Assembly (NCBI RefSeq): GCF_900107115.1
Contig: NZ_FNOS01000004.1
Coordinates: forward strand, 186,001-250,000
Length of the DNA stretch: 64,000 nucleotides
Origin: Salimicrobium album
GTDB lineage: Bacteria; Bacillota; Bacilli; Bacillales; Halobacillaceae
Direction of reading: 5' to 3'
Below are positions 20,238-30,176 of the stretch, piece after piece. Positions within the stretch are counted from its first letter, which is position 1; the number at the start of each line of letters is the position of its first letter. A model generated the notes under the pieces. The model was not told where the DNA came from, did no database searches, and saw only the letters and a list, made by a program, of their open reading frames with translations. The position numbers and the translations under genes are program-made.

Positions 20238-20386
20238 ATCCTGCCCTTCAGCCCGCTTCGTTCTCTCCGAAAGGAAGGAAAAAGCGGTTTTCGTGACCTT
20301 CGGAGGGGAAAAATCGTGCTGAACGTCACGATTACGTGATAATCATTACCTTCACCTCCCTCGGCAGCAAGTGAAGGGAAGGAAAG
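20238..20386. repeat. 52-bp-period triple inverted-repeat element, copy B
   Basis: It lies between the convergent genes crh and clpP, between their terminators. Left half-sites start at 20240 (CCTGCCCTTCA), 20292 (CGTGACCTTCG) and 20344 (CATTACCTTCA). Right half-sites start at 20268 (CGAAAGGAAGG), 20320 (TGAACGTCACG) and 20372 (TGAAGGGAAGG). The period is exactly 52 and the left-to-right distance 28, as in the other copies. The spacer after unit 1 is AAAAAGCGGTTTT. Confidence 0.85.
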
Positions 20387-20396
20387 AGGTGCACCA

Positions 20397-20443
20397 AATA
20401 AAAAAAGCGGGCGGTATGGAAAAGATCCATACTGCCCGCTTTT
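20397..20443 (-). terminator. Terminator of clpP
   Basis: AGCGGGCGGTATGG (20406-20419) pairs with CCATACTGCCCGCT (20427-20440), one mismatch. On the minus strand it is followed by a long T run. Confidence 0.9.
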
Positions 20444-20478
20444 AAAGTGTTTTTCAATATAGAGTTGTAATAGTGAAA

Positions 20479-21057
20479 TTAGTTCTCCATTACTTTGTCG
20501 ATCAGACCATAGTCTACTGCTTCGTGAGCATCCATGAAGTTGTCACGGTCCGTGTCGCGCTGAATAACTTCATAAGGCTGACCGGTACGCTCGGAGAGAA
20601 TCTTGTTCAGTTTCTCTCTCATTCTGATGATTCTGTTGGCATGGATTTCGATGTCGGAAGCCTGACCCTGAGTACCGCCGAGTGGCTGGTGGATCATTAC
20701 TTCACTGTTCGGAAGTGCGTAGCGCTTGCCTTCCGTACCGGCGTTAAGCAGGAAAGCACCCATGGAAGCTGCCATACCTGTGCAGATAGTGGAAACGTCC
20801 GGTTTAATGAACTGCATCGTATCAAAGATAGCCATACCGGCAGTGATGGAACCGCCCGGAGAGTTGATGTACAGGGAGATGTCTTTATCGGGATCGTCCG
20901 CAGCCAGGAATAGAAGCTGGGCTACGATCGAGTTCGATACGTTATCATCGATCGGACTGCCGAGCATGATAATCCGGTCTTTTAACAGCCGGGAATAAAT
21001 ATCATAAGCCCGTTCCCCGCGGTTCGTCTGTTCAATTACTGTTGGTACTAGATTCAT
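20479..21057 (-). CDS. clpP: ATP-dependent Clp protease proteolytic subunit
   Basis: Serine peptidase of 192 residues that forms the double-heptamer chamber used with ClpX, ClpC or ClpE. Catalytic Ser98 ([11 protein letters not shown]) and His123 ([10 protein letters not shown]) are visible, with the Asp near 172. AGGAGGAAT precedes the ATG. It is transcribed alone, converging with crh. A CtsR operator overlaps its promoter. It would also degrade tmRNA-tagged proteins, and ssrA is in this window. Confidence 0.98.
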   Translation of the reverse strand: MNLVPTVIEQTNRGERAYDIYSRLLKDRIIMLGSPIDDNVSNSIVAQLLFLAADDPDKDISLYINSPGGSITAGMAIFDTMQFIKPDVSTICTGMAASMGAFLLNAGTEGKRYALPNSEVMIHQPLGGTQGQASDIEIHANRIIRMREKLNKILSERTGQPYEVIQRDTDRDNFMDAHEAVDYGLIDKVMEN

Positions 21058-21104
21058 AATGTATTCCTCCTCATTACATTCTCAATGAATGATTTTGTAT
21101 GTTC

Positions 21105-21133
21105 ATCATACCTTTATGGTCAATGAAGGTCAA
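21105..21133 (-). promoter_or_regulatory. Sigma-A promoter of clpP
   Basis: On the minus strand: TTGACC (21133-21128), a 17-base spacer and TATGAT (21110-21105). Confidence 0.8.
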
Positions 21134-21134
21134 A
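21118..21134 (+). promoter_or_regulatory. CtsR operator at clpP
   Basis: GGTCAAT-GAA-GGTCAAA matches the tandem heptad CtsR consensus (GGTCAAA-NAN-GGTCAAA) with one mismatch. It covers the clpP -35 and spacer, so heat-shock derepression by CtsR is expected. Confidence 0.85.
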
Positions 21135-21200
21135 CAATTTACTTCCATGTCCACGAATATTGTTTCCCTAACCCGGATGAAATAAACATTTGAAGAGGAC

Positions 21201-21229
21201 TTGCGTTCTGAAGACATACCCTTTATAAT
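21201..21229 (+). promoter_or_regulatory. Promoter of tRNA-Arg
   Basis: TTGCGT (21201-21206), a 17-base spacer and TATAAT (21224-21229), 18 bases before the tRNA. Confidence 0.75.
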
Positions 21230-21246
21230 GGTTTTTGTGTCGATAT

Positions 21247-21320
21247 GCGCCCGTAGCTCAGCTGGATAGAGCGATAGATTCCGGTTCTATAGGTCGGGGG
21301 TTCAAGTCCTCTCGGGCGCA
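21247..21320 (+). tRNA. tRNA-Arg, anticodon CCG
   Basis: The 7-bp acceptor stem GCGCCCG / CGGGCGC, D arm GCTC...GAGC, anticodon stem ATAGA/TCTAT with loop TTCCGGT (anticodon CCG, codon CGG) and T arm with GTTCAAGTC are all present. It is 74 bases and the 3' CCA is not encoded. It is a single-gene transcript followed by a terminator. Confidence 0.95.
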
Positions 21321-21334
21321 CTTGTATATACCGG

Positions 21335-21367
21335 AAAGCTCTCCAATATCATTTGGAGGGCTTTTTT
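21335..21367 (+). terminator. Terminator after tRNA-Arg
   Basis: AAGCTCTCCAA and TTGGAGGGCTT pair, with one wobble, followed by six T. Confidence 0.85.
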
Positions 21368-21420
21368 GTTACAATATAAGCAGTGAAATCATTGGTGTTC
21401 TTCATTCAGAAAAGGTCAGA

Positions 21421-21464
21421 CAGCCGGAACTGTTCGACTTAAAAGTCGTGCAGGCATCCGGCTG
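21421..21464 (+). promoter_or_regulatory. Long stem-loop in the leader of the 74-residue gene
   Basis: Outer stem CAGCCGGA / TCCGGCTG encloses an inner stem CTGTTCGACT / AGTCGTGCAG with a TAAA loop, about 18 bp in total. No T run follows, so it is not a simple terminator. It ends 17 bases before the ribosome site at 21481. Confidence 0.5.
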
Positions 21465-21492
21465 AATCGCTTTGGACCAGGGAGGTACTGCT

Positions 21493-21717
21493 ATGGCAAA
21501 AGTTATCCGCTTTACGATTTTATGGACGGAACAGTTGATGGAGAGCCGGAGAATACATCTGTTCGATATGAAGACACAGAGCAGAATTTCTTTTAATCAT
21601 GAACTGATAGAACGGGCTCCCGGATGGACGGTGGAAAAAGAACTGATCACGTTCCTTCAATCGAAAGAAAGAAAAATAGACAGCGGTTATTACGATGGAA
21701 AGAAGCATGCTTCCTAG
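21493..21717 (+). CDS. Unrecognised small protein, 74 residues
   Basis: I do not recognise this protein. It starts at ATG 21493, 6 bases after a perfect GGAGGT site; the frame upstream is open but unsupported. The sequence is mixed alpha/beta and charged, with no signal peptide or membrane helix. It has one central Trp near the middle (APGWTVEKE) and a Lys/Asp-rich C terminus. A long stem-loop in its leader suggests post-transcriptional control. It precedes the glutaredoxin gene by about 70 bases. Confidence 0.6.
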   Translation: MAKVIRFTILWTEQLMESRRIHLFDMKTQSRISFNHELIERAPGWTVEKELITFLQSKERKIDSGYYDGKKHAS

Positions 21718-21786
21718 CTGCTTCTTTTTAAGTGAAAAACTTTTCCTTCAGTGGTAAGATGAAGAGGAAGTGAAGGTGGGATGGAG

Positions 21787-22026
21787 ATGAACGAAATCAC
21801 TCTGTTTTCAAGAAATAACTGTCCGCTTTGCGAAGAAGTGAAAGTCTGGATAGATCTGCTCGCTTATGATTATTCTTTTGAATTTCGGGAAAAGGATATA
21901 GAGGAGGACGATGATCTTCATGAAAAGTACGCCCTCCAGATTCCGGTCGTACATGTGAATGGCGAGGAACTCATTTTTCCGCAGTTGAGCGAAAATGCTG
22001 TAAGAGAGCGCTTGCAGAAGTATTAA
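21787..22026 (+). CDS. Glutaredoxin-family protein
   Basis: A 79-residue thioredoxin-fold protein with the redox motif CPLC (Cys12, Cys15), a cis-proline turn QIPVVHVNGEEL and a typical LIFPQLSENAV end. It is probably a small thiol-disulfide oxidoreductase; its partner is unknown. Members of this family often precede cggR in Bacillaceae, as here. ATG 21787 is preferred because the AGGTGGG site touches ATG 21781. Confidence 0.85.
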   Translation: MNEITLFSRNNCPLCEEVKVWIDLLAYDYSFEFREKDIEEDDDLHEKYALQIPVVHVNGEELIFPQLSENAVRERLQKY

Positions 22027-22028
22027 AC

Positions 22029-22057
22029 TTGCACTTTTCAACAGCAGTTGGTAGTAT
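22029..22057 (+). promoter_or_regulatory. Promoter of the cggR-gapA operon
   Basis: TTGCAC (22029-22034), a 17-base spacer and TAGTAT (22052-22057); an overlapping TATAGT is 3 bases further. Confidence 0.65.
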
Positions 22058-22089
22058 AGTTTGTGAAGGAAATATTTTTTTGCTCCTAG

Positions 22090-22125
22090 CGGGACACAAA
22101 ATGATGTAGTGGGACGTTATTGCCC
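22090..22125 (+). promoter_or_regulatory. CggR operator
   Basis: CGGGAC-N6-TGAT-N4-TGGGAC-N6-GCCC reproduces the B. subtilis CggR operator (two CGGGAC-N6-TGTC half sites with a 4-base spacer) in order and spacing. It lies between promoter and cggR, so CggR should act as a roadblock released by fructose-1,6-bisphosphate. Confidence 0.88.
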
Positions 22126-22158
22126 CGATCTTCTTTTTAAACTGAAGGAGCAATGTTT

Positions 22159-23187
22159 ATGAAAGAATGGATAGAATTACAGAAGAAACTTTATCCGGAT
22201 GTTCTGGAGATTATTCAGAACAGATATCGGCTTCTCCATTACGTTTCACTTATGGAACCGATCGGACGCAGGACGCTTGCGGATAACCTGAATCTCAAGG
22301 AGCGCAGCATACGCTCCGAAGTCACCTTTCTGCAAAACGGCGGAATGGTGGAGGTGACTACGCGGGGGCTGTTGCTTACCGGGGAAGGTAAGTCCCTGCT
22401 TGAGAACATGGCCCCTTACATGAGGGAAGTTTCAGGGGTGAAGGTTTTAGAAGACCGTTTAAGGGAAAAGCTAAAACTGGAGTCTGTCATCGTCGTACCC
22501 GGCGACAGCGACGAGTCCGAGTGGGTGAAAGAGGAAATGGGAAAAGCGTGTGTCACGTACCTGCAGTCTATTGCGGGACCCGGTCAGACGCTTGCAGTGA
22601 CCGGGGGGACGACGATGGCCTCCGTGGCTTCGAGAATGACCCCTTCGGCCGGAATGGAAGACTGGCTCTTCGTTCCGGCGCGGGGAGGCCTCGGAGAACG
22701 GGTGGAACATCAGGCGAATACGATTTGTGTGGAAATGGCCAAAAAAGCGATGGGGAACTACCGTCTGCTTTATGTGCCGGATCCGATCAGTGAAGAATCG
22801 TATCTGAACATTATCGAGGAACCTTCCGTCAAGGATGTCCTCGGTATCATCCGCTCTTCCGACATCGTCATCCACGGTCTCGGAGATGCACTTACGATGG
22901 CTAATCGGAGAAAGACACCCGATGACCAGCTTGCCGTAATCAAAGAAAGGCAGGCGGTAGGGGAAGCGTTCGGGTACTACTTCAGCCAGTCGGGTGAAGT
23001 AGTGCATAAGGTGAGAACGGTGGGTCTTCAGCTCGAGGACCTGGAAGGAGACAGAGAGGTGATTGCCGTCGCAGGCGGCAGTTCCAAAGCGGATGCCATC
23101 TCTTCTTACTTCCAGCCCGGCAAGAGCAGCGTTCTCATCACCGACGAAGGCGCCGCGAAAGAGTTGATGAGGGATGCATCCCTTTAA
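22159..23187 (+). CDS. cggR: Central glycolytic genes regulator
   Basis: SorC-family repressor of the gapA operon, 342 residues. The N-terminal winged helix (about 15-75) includes RTLADNLNLKERSIRSEV. The sugar-phosphate-binding domain follows, with VTGGTTMASVA and DIVIHGLGDA, and GGSSKADAI near the C terminus for phosphate binding. ATG 22159 is 8 bases after AAGGAG; ATG 22153 is only 2 bases away. It autoregulates through the operator at 22090 and is followed directly by gapA. Confidence 0.96.
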   Translation: MKEWIELQKKLYPDVLEIIQNRYRLLHYVSLMEPIGRRTLADNLNLKERSIRSEVTFLQNGGMVEVTTRGLLLTGEGKSLLENMAPYMREVSGVKVLEDRLREKLKLESVIVVPGDSDESEWVKEEMGKACVTYLQSIAGPGQTLAVTGGTTMASVASRMTPSAGMEDWLFVPARGGLGERVEHQANTICVEMAKKAMGNYRLLYVPDPISEESYLNIIEEPSVKDVLGIIRSSDIVIHGLGDALTMANRRKTPDDQLAVIKERQAVGEAFGYYFSQSGEVVHKVRTVGLQLEDLEGDREVIAVAGGSSKADAISSYFQPGKSSVLITDEGAAKELMRDASL

Positions 23188-23222
23188 ATAATCAAATGTA
23201 ATATTCTAAGGAGGAATTCAGC

Positions 23223-24230
23223 ATGACAGTAAAAGTTGGTATTAACGGTTTTGGACGTATCGGACGTAACGTATTCCGTGCTGCACTGAAAAACGATGAA
23301 GTGGAAGTAGTAGCTGTAAACGACCTTACAGATGCGAATATGCTGGCTCACCTTCTTCAGTATGATACCGTTCACGGTACGCTTGAAGAAGAAGTTGAAG
23401 TCAACGGTGAGAACCTTGTAGTAGGCGGTAAAGAAATCATCGTAAAATCCGAAAAAGATCCGGCTCAGCTCGGCTGGGACGATCTGGGCGTAGAAGTGGT
23501 CATCGAATCGACCGGACGCTTCACACAGCGCGATGATGCCAAGAAACACATTGATGCAGGAGCTAAGAAAGTGATCATCTCCGCACCTGCCAAAGGTGAA
23601 GACCTTACAGTAGTTATGGGTGTCAACGAAGGTGACTATGATCAGGACAGCCACCATGTTATTTCCAATGCATCCTGCACTACGAACTGCCTGGCCCCAT
23701 ATGCGAAAGTACTCCATGACAAATTCGGAGTTAAGCGCGGTATGATGACTACAGTTCACTCTTACACGAACGATCAGCAGATCCTTGACCTGCCGCACAA
23801 AGACTATCGTCGTGCCCGTGCCGCAGCTCAGAACATCATTCCTACAACTACAGGCGCAGCTCAGGCTGTTACAAAAGTTCTTCCTGAACTTGAAGGCAAG
23901 CTGAGCGGTATGGCTATGCGTGTTCCGACACAAAACGTATCCATCGTTGACTTCGTGGCGGAACTTGACAAAGACGTAACTGTAGATGAAGTGAACAATG
24001 CACTTAAAGAAGCTTCTGAAGGCGAACTTAAAGGTATCATGGGGTACAGTGAAGAGCCGCTTGTATCTTCCGACTATAACGGTAATACGAACTCTTCCGT
24101 AATCGATGCCCTTTCCACATTGAGCCTTGAAGGCAACATGGTGAAAGTCGTATCCTGGTACGACAACGAGTTCGGTTATTCCAGCCGTTGTGTAGACCTT
24201 GCTGCTTACCTTAAAAAACAAGGAATCTAA
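23223..24230 (+). CDS. gapA: Glyceraldehyde-3-phosphate dehydrogenase (glycolytic)
   Basis: NAD-dependent enzyme of 335 residues. INGFGRIGRNVFRA binds NAD; the catalytic cysteine is in SNASCTTNCLAP; the phosphate site TTTGAAQAVTKVLPEL and WYDNEFGYS near the C terminus are canonical. AAGGAGG precedes the ATG. Codon use is strongly biased towards one codon per residue, as expected for very high expression. A strong terminator follows, so gapA mRNA can exceed that of pgk and later genes. Confidence 0.98.
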   Translation: MTVKVGINGFGRIGRNVFRAALKNDEVEVVAVNDLTDANMLAHLLQYDTVHGTLEEEVEVNGENLVVGGKEIIVKSEKDPAQLGWDDLGVEVVIESTGRFTQRDDAKKHIDAGAKKVIISAPAKGEDLTVVMGVNEGDYDQDSHHVISNASCTTNCLAPYAKVLHDKFGVKRGMMTTVHSYTNDQQILDLPHKDYRRARAAAQNIIPTTTGAAQAVTKVLPELEGKLSGMAMRVPTQNVSIVDFVAELDKDVTVDEVNNALKEASEGELKGIMGYSEEPLVSSDYNGNTNSSVIDALSTLSLEGNMVKVVSWYDNEFGYSSRCVDLAAYLKKQGI

Positions 24231-24242
24231 GCTTTAATCACT

Positions 24243-24278
24243 AAAAGGAGGAGGTCCTGTATCCTCCTCCTTTTCTTC
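24243..24278 (+). terminator. Terminator between gapA and pgk
   Basis: AAAAGGAGGAGG and CCTCCTCCTTTT form a perfect 12-bp stem around an 8-base loop. The stem ends in its own TTTT (24271-24274), followed by a short C/T-rich stretch rather than a long T run. It interrupts the glycolytic series inside the presumed operon. Confidence 0.85.
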
Positions 24279-24303
24279 ATTTGCTGAAGAAAAAATTAAT
24301 GTG

Positions 24304-24328
24304 TTTCCACTGATATCTTTAGTGGAAA
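24304..24328 (+). promoter_or_regulatory. Inverted repeat in the gapA-pgk gap
   Basis: TTTCCACT and AGTGGAAA form a perfect 8-bp inverted repeat around a 9-base loop, 38 bases before pgk. It could be an RNA-end-protecting hairpin after processing, or an operator; the sequence alone does not decide. Confidence 0.45.
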
Positions 24329-24365
24329 TATACATACCAGACAGATCAAAGGAGGTTCTCGGAAG

Positions 24366-25547
24366 ATGAATAAACAGACGATCAGCGATATAGAAGTGGA
24401 TGGTAAGACGGTTTTCTGCCGTGTGGACTTCAACGTGCCCATGAAGGACAAAGAAGTGACGGATGATACGAGAATCAAAGCGGCCCTGCCGACAATCCAG
24501 CATCTCACAGGCAACGGTGCGAAAGTTATTCTGGCAAGCCACCTGGGACGGCCGAAAGGAGAAGCCCATGATGAGTTGAGGCTGGATCCGGTAGCGGAGC
24601 GTCTCAGTGATCTGCTTGGTGCGGAAGTATTGAAGTCGGATGAAGTGTACGGTCAGGAAGTGACAAAAGCGATTTCCGAAATGGAGCGTGGAAAAGTCCT
24701 TCTGCTTGAGAACGTGCGGTTTGACCCCGGGGAGGAGAAGAACGACCCGGAACTTGCCAGGCATTTCGCCGACATGGCTGACCTTTACGTCAATGATGCT
24801 TTCGGAGCGGCTCACCGTGCCCATGCGTCGACAGCAGGGGTGGCCGAGTACATCCCGGCAGTAGCCGGTTTCCTCATGCAGAAGGAACTGGAAGTGCTCG
24901 GGAATGCCCTCGCCGACCCGGAACGTCCGTTTACAGCTATTATCGGTGGTGCTAAAGTTAAAGATAAGATCGGTGTCATCGATAACCTTCTCGACAAAGT
25001 CGATAACCTCATCATCGGAGGCGGACTCGCCTACACGTTCGTGAAGGCACAGGGATATGAAGTCGGCAAGTCGCTTCTCGAGGAAGATAAAATCGATCTT
25101 GCCAAACAGTACATGGAGAAAGCGAAAGAGAATAATGTGAATTTCGTTATGCCCGAAGACGTCATCGTTGCGGATGATTTCAGTGAGGATGCGAATACGA
25201 AAGAAGTAAGTATCGAAGAAATTCCGGAAGATTGGGAAGCTCTCGATATCGGGCCGAAAACCCGGGAAAACTATGCAGGTCTCGTCAAGGATTCGAAACT
25301 CATTATCTGGAACGGGCCGATGGGCGTTTTTGAAATGGATACGTTCGCCGGCGGTACAAAAGCTGTTGCAGAAGCCCTTGCCGGCACAGAAGGATATACA
25401 GTGATCGGCGGCGGAGATTCCGCAGCGGCAGTCGAAACGTTCGGCTATGCCAGTGATATGGATCACGTGTCCACAGGCGGAGGCGCTTCTCTTGAATTCA
25501 TGGAAGGGAAAGAACTTCCGGGAGTAACGGTTCTGAACGATAAATAA
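24366..25547 (+). CDS. pgk: Phosphoglycerate kinase
   Basis: Transfers the acyl phosphate of 1,3-bisphosphoglycerate to ADP. It is 393 residues. [11 protein letters not shown] (substrate loop), [25 protein letters not shown] and the nucleotide-site [10 protein letters not shown] are visible. AAAGGAGG lies 9 bases before ATG. Next are tpiA, gpmI and eno with short gaps, as in B. subtilis. Confidence 0.98.
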   Translation: MNKQTISDIEVDGKTVFCRVDFNVPMKDKEVTDDTRIKAALPTIQHLTGNGAKVILASHLGRPKGEAHDELRLDPVAERLSDLLGAEVLKSDEVYGQEVTKAISEMERGKVLLLENVRFDPGEEKNDPELARHFADMADLYVNDAFGAAHRAHASTAGVAEYIPAVAGFLMQKELEVLGNALADPERPFTAIIGGAKVKDKIGVIDNLLDKVDNLIIGGGLAYTFVKAQGYEVGKSLLEEDKIDLAKQYMEKAKENNVNFVMPEDVIVADDFSEDANTKEVSIEEIPEDWEALDIGPKTRENYAGLVKDSKLIIWNGPMGVFEMDTFAGGTKAVAEALAGTEGYTVIGGGDSAAAVETFGYASDMDHVSTGGGASLEFMEGKELPGVTVLNDK

Positions 25548-25565
25548 TCTGAAGAGGTGATGAAT

Positions 25566-26327
25566 ATGCGTAAGCAGGTAATCGCAGGAAACTGGAAAAT
25601 GAACAAAACGCACAAAGAAGCGGAATCTTTCATTAATGAAGTCAAAGGAAAAGTGCCTTCGAAGGAAAACGTGGAGTCCGTCGTTTGTGCACCGTTCCCT
25701 TTTCTTCAGAAACTTGTGGAAGAGACGAAAGACTCGGATGTCGAAATAGGTGCACAGAACATGTACTTTGAGGAAAACGGTGCATTCACAGGGGAAGTCA
25801 GCCCGGTAATGCTGAAAGAACTCGGAGTAACGTACGTCGTGCTCGGACACTCGGAACGTCGTGACGTTTTCGGTGAAACAGATGAAACGGTGAACAAAAA
25901 AGTCCATGCGGCTTTCGACCATGACCTCACTCCGATCGTCTGTGTAGGAGAGTCTCTCGAACAGCGTGAATCGGATGAGACGATGAACCATATCGAGAGT
26001 CAGATTACGAAAGCTGTCGAAGGGCTTACAGATGACCAGGTGAAACAGCTGATCATCGCTTATGAACCTATCTGGGCCATCGGTACCGGCCGTACTGCAT
26101 CGAGCGAGCAGGCGAATGAAGTGTGCACTCATATCCGTAAAGTAGTCGGCAAGCTCTCCGGTGACGAAGCTGCAGAAGCAGTCCGCATCCAGTACGGAGG
26201 AAGTGTAAAGCCTGCAAACGTGGATGAACTGCTTTCTCAGTCGGATATTGACGGAGCTCTTGTAGGAGGCGCAAGTCTTGAAGCCGATTCCTTCCTGAAA
26301 CTTGTGGAGGCAGGTAAACATGAGTAA
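25566..26327 (+). CDS. tpiA: Triosephosphate isomerase
   Basis: TIM barrel of 253 residues that interconverts dihydroxyacetone phosphate and glyceraldehyde 3-phosphate. It has the active-site Lys in GNWKMNKT, the His in GHSERR, the catalytic Glu in [11 protein letters not shown] and the [12 protein letters not shown] phosphate loop. ATG 25566 follows GAGGTGAT; GTG 25557 and ATG 25560 lie inside that site. Its last 8 bases overlap gpmI. Confidence 0.97.
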   Translation: MRKQVIAGNWKMNKTHKEAESFINEVKGKVPSKENVESVVCAPFPFLQKLVEETKDSDVEIGAQNMYFEENGAFTGEVSPVMLKELGVTYVVLGHSERRDVFGETDETVNKKVHAAFDHDLTPIVCVGESLEQRESDETMNHIESQITKAVEGLTDDQVKQLIIAYEPIWAIGTGRTASSEQANEVCTHIRKVVGKLSGDEAAEAVRIQYGGSVKPANVDELLSQSDIDGALVGGASLEADSFLKLVEAGKHE

Positions 26328-27858
26328 ACAGCCTTTAGCAGCACTGATCATTCTGGATGGTTACGGACTGCGTGACGAGGAATACGGAAACGCCGTAAAA
26401 GCGGCGAATACCCCGAATTTCGACCGTTACTGGAGCCGCTTCCCTCATTCTCAGCTGACCGCCTGCGGAGAAGCGGTCGGTCTTCCGGAAGGACAGATGG
26501 GGAACTCGGAAGTGGGACATTTGAACATCGGAGCCGGGAGAGTGGTTTATCAGAGTCTGACCCGTATAAACATGGCGATAAGGGAAGGGGACTTCTTTGA
26601 GAATGAAACGCTTCTCGGAGCTGTCCGTCATGCCAAGGACAACGATAAATCGCTGCACGTGTTCGGACTTCTCTCGGACGGCGGTATCCACAGTCATAAC
26701 AGTCATATTATGGCCGTTATCGAACTTGCGGCAAAGGAAGGACTTGAAGACGTATATCTTCATGCTTTCCTGGACGGCCGTGACGTCGGTCCCCAGTCCG
26801 CGAAGAAATACCTGAAGGATACAGAAGAAAACCTGAAAGAGCTCGGTACAGGAAAAATAGCTACGGTCTCCGGACGCTATTACGCAATGGACCGGGATAA
26901 ACGCTGGGACCGTGTGAAAAAAGCTTATGACGCAATAGCACACGGTGAAGGAAAACAGGCTGCAGATACCATCGAAGCAGTGGAAAAGTCCTACGAAGAG
27001 GATATACACGATGAATTCGTGCTGCCAATCGTAATGACGGATGAGAACGGTACGCCGATTGCTCAAGTGGAAAGCGAAGATTCCATTGTATATGCGAACT
27101 TCCGTCCGGACCGTGCGATCCAGCTGTCCCAGGCTTTTGCGAACGACGATTTCGAATACTTCGACCGCGGTGATGCACCGAAAGACGTCTATTTCGTTTC
27201 GATGACGGAGTATAGTGAAACGGTGGACACAGATAAAGTTATCTTCCCGCCTAACGAATTGAAAAATACAATCGGTGAAGTTCTTGAGAAGAATAATATG
27301 ACTCAGCTGCGCATCGCCGAAACGGAAAAGTATCCTCACGTCACATTCTTTATGAGCGGAGGCCGTGAAGAGAAGTTCGAAGGGGAAGACCGGATTCTCA
27401 TCAATTCCCCGGATGTAGCGACATATGACATGAAACCGGAAATGAGCGCCTATGAAGTGACGGACGCGTTGCTTAAGGACCTGGATGAAGAGAAACACAA
27501 TGCAATCATTCTTAACTTCGCCAACCCGGACATGGTCGGTCACTCCGGTAAGCTCGAACCGACGGTGAAAGCGATAGAAGCGGTGGACGAGTGTCTCGGT
27601 AAAATTGTCGATAAAATCATCGATAAAGGCGGATCGGCCATCATCACTGCCGATCACGGGAACTCTGATGAAGTGACGACGACCGAAGGGGACCCGATGA
27701 CCGCCCATACGAAAAACCCGGTACCGGTCATCGTAACGAAAGAAGGAGCAGAGCTTACAGAAGACGGAATTCTCGGCGACCTTGCCCCGACTCTTCTCGA
27801 TCTGCTGAATGTCGAAAAACCGGAAGATATGACCGGAAACTCGATCATTAAGAAATAA
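26320..27858 (+). CDS. gpmI: 2,3-bisphosphoglycerate-independent phosphoglycerate mutase
   Basis: Manganese-dependent mutase of the alkaline phosphatase superfamily, 512 residues. [10 protein letters not shown] holds the first metal Asp, [11 protein letters not shown] the phosphoserine (Ser63), and DHGNSDE the C-terminal metal ligands. ATG 26320 is used, with GGAGG 26306-26310; translation is coupled to tpiA. An upstream in-frame GTG would add six unsupported residues. Confidence 0.97.
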   Translation: MSKQPLAALIILDGYGLRDEEYGNAVKAANTPNFDRYWSRFPHSQLTACGEAVGLPEGQMGNSEVGHLNIGAGRVVYQSLTRINMAIREGDFFENETLLGAVRHAKDNDKSLHVFGLLSDGGIHSHNSHIMAVIELAAKEGLEDVYLHAFLDGRDVGPQSAKKYLKDTEENLKELGTGKIATVSGRYYAMDRDKRWDRVKKAYDAIAHGEGKQAADTIEAVEKSYEEDIHDEFVLPIVMTDENGTPIAQVESEDSIVYANFRPDRAIQLSQAFANDDFEYFDRGDAPKDVYFVSMTEYSETVDTDKVIFPPNELKNTIGEVLEKNNMTQLRIAETEKYPHVTFFMSGGREEKFEGEDRILINSPDVATYDMKPEMSAYEVTDALLKDLDEEKHNAIILNFANPDMVGHSGKLEPTVKAIEAVDECLGKIVDKIIDKGGSAIITADHGNSDEVTTTEGDPMTAHTKNPVPVIVTKEGAELTEDGILGDLAPTLLDLLNVEKPEDMTGNSIIKK

Positions 27859-27862
27859 CTAA

Positions 27863-29176
<1,314 letters not shown>

Positions 29177-29215
29177 TACGGAATGACCGGCTCCCGGTTT
29201 TTGGGAGTCTGAAGG

Positions 29216-29248
29216 CCTTCGGGGTGTGCACCCCGGAGGTTTTATTTT
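29216..29248 (+). terminator. Terminator of the glycolytic operon
   Basis: CCTTCGGGGTG and CACCCCGGAGG form an 11-bp stem with a 2-base loop, followed by a T-rich run. A smaller CTCCC/GGGAG hairpin precedes it. Confidence 0.85.
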
Positions 29249-29279
29249 TAGCTTTCTTCTGCGGAAGTATCTTTATCTT

Positions 29280-29307
29280 TTGCAATTACCTCCCCACGTA
29301 GTATTAT
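29280..29307 (+). promoter_or_regulatory. Promoter of the ydcF-like gene
   Basis: TTGCAA (29280-29285), a 16-base spacer and TATTAT (29302-29307). Confidence 0.55.
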
Positions 29308-29340
29308 GAGAGGACGAACGTACAGCGAAGGAGAAAAACT

Positions 29341-29925
29341 ATGAAAAGAATCATCCAATTGTTAATAATGATAGCCCTCGTGTTTGCAGCTGTCAGCGCC
29401 TGGCAGGTGTGGACATACGGTGTAGAAGGAGAGAAAAAGGTAGATGCAGCCATCGTCCTTGGAGCGGCGCAGTGGGGCGGAAAACCGAGTCCGGTGTTTG
29501 AAGGAAGGATCCGTGAAGCAATCGAGCTGTACGAGGAAGGGAAGGTAGATTATCTGATTTTTACCGGGGGTAAGAGCGAAAAAGCGGAATTTTCCGAAGC
29601 GGAAGTAGGCAAAGGGAGTGCTATGGAAGCAGGAGTTCCGGAGGAAGATATATTACTGGAAGAAAGTTCACTTGAGACGAAAGAGAATCTCTCTGAATCA
29701 AAGAAACTTCTTGAGGAGAAATCGATTGGCAGCTTTTATCTAGTCAGTGACCGGTTCCACTTAAAACGAGCTACGGCTATGGCAACGGATATGGGAATCG
29801 ACGCTGAGGGGGTGCCGACGGAATATTCCGCGTATCAATCACTGGAGACGAAGCTTCCATTCTTTTTCGAGGAATGGCTCCACTATATGTGGTATGAAGT
29901 CGGCAGCTGGGTGACCCCTGCATGA
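29341..29925 (+). CDS. YdcF/SanA-family (DUF218) membrane-anchored protein
   Basis: A 194-residue DUF218 protein with one N-terminal membrane segment (residues 5-24) and an extracytoplasmic Rossmann-like domain. Family motifs are AAIVLGAAQWGG, YLIFTGGKSEKAE, ESSLETKENLSES and LVSDRFHLKRA. Relatives (ElyC, SanA) affect envelope polymer metabolism; the substrate of this one is unknown. It is a single-gene unit with its own promoter and terminator. Confidence 0.85.
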   Translation: MKRIIQLLIMIALVFAAVSAWQVWTYGVEGEKKVDAAIVLGAAQWGGKPSPVFEGRIREAIELYEEGKVDYLIFTGGKSEKAEFSEAEVGKGSAMEAGVPEEDILLEESSLETKENLSESKKLLEEKSIGSFYLVSDRFHLKRATAMATDMGIDAEGVPTEYSAYQSLETKLPFFFEEWLHYMWYEVGSWVTPA

Positions 29926-29939
29926 GCCGGAGACAATAA

Positions 29940-29999
29940 AATAAAGCTGCCGGAATTCCCGGCAGCTTCAGCTGAACCTGTAAGGGTTCAGTTTTTTTG
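29940..29999. terminator. Paired, probably bidirectional terminators
   Basis: AAGCTGCCGG-AATTC-CCGGCAGCTT (29944-29968) is followed on the minus strand by a T-rich run. CTGAACC/GGGTTCAG (29972-29991) is followed on the plus strand by seven T. They serve the ydcF-like gene on plus and the pts/small-protein transcript on minus. Confidence 0.8.
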
Positions 30000-30140
30000 T
30001 GAAGAAGAATCTCCATCCTGTTCCGGATGAGCATCAATCGTGTGTTTGTAGTCATATCCTTTGGAAATGACCGTGCCGAACGCTGCGGCCACACCGACGA
30101 TGATAGCAATTGATACCAGCATTACGATTGTGAAGGTCAT
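29988..30140 (-). CDS. Small one-helix membrane protein, YtzI-like, 50 residues
   Basis: Starts ATG 30140 with AGGAGG 7 bases upstream. Residues 3-24 form one membrane helix (TIVMLVSIAIIVGVAAAFG), then SKGYDYKHTID, then an acidic, Ser-rich tail. The SKxYxYKHTID motif after a single helix recalls the YtzI group of small Bacillus proteins; that match is from memory. It follows ptsI by 36 bases on the same strand and ends in a terminator, so it may be the last gene of the fru-pts transcript. Function unknown. Confidence 0.7.
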   Translation of the reverse strand: MTFTIVMLVSIAIIVGVAAAFGTVISKGYDYKHTIDAHPEQDGDSSSQKN

Positions 30141-30176
30141 CAACAGTCCTCCTTTACTTCTTCTTCCGAAAACAGC

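Noticed and set aside
20170-20390. CRISPR array at the 52-bp repeats
   Set aside because: Only three units, alternating inverted 11-bp arms instead of one direct repeat, degenerate repeats, and no cas genes.
21235-21465. 76-codon plus-strand frame
   Set aside because: It reads through the tRNA-Arg and its terminator.
24234-26351. 705-codon open frame on the minus strand
   Set aside because: It lies wholly antisense to gapA end, pgk and tpiA, has no ribosome site and a composition typical of an antisense shadow of biased genes.
26335-27708. 457-codon minus-strand open frame
   Set aside because: Antisense to gpmI; Cys/His/Phe-rich composition typical of reverse reading.
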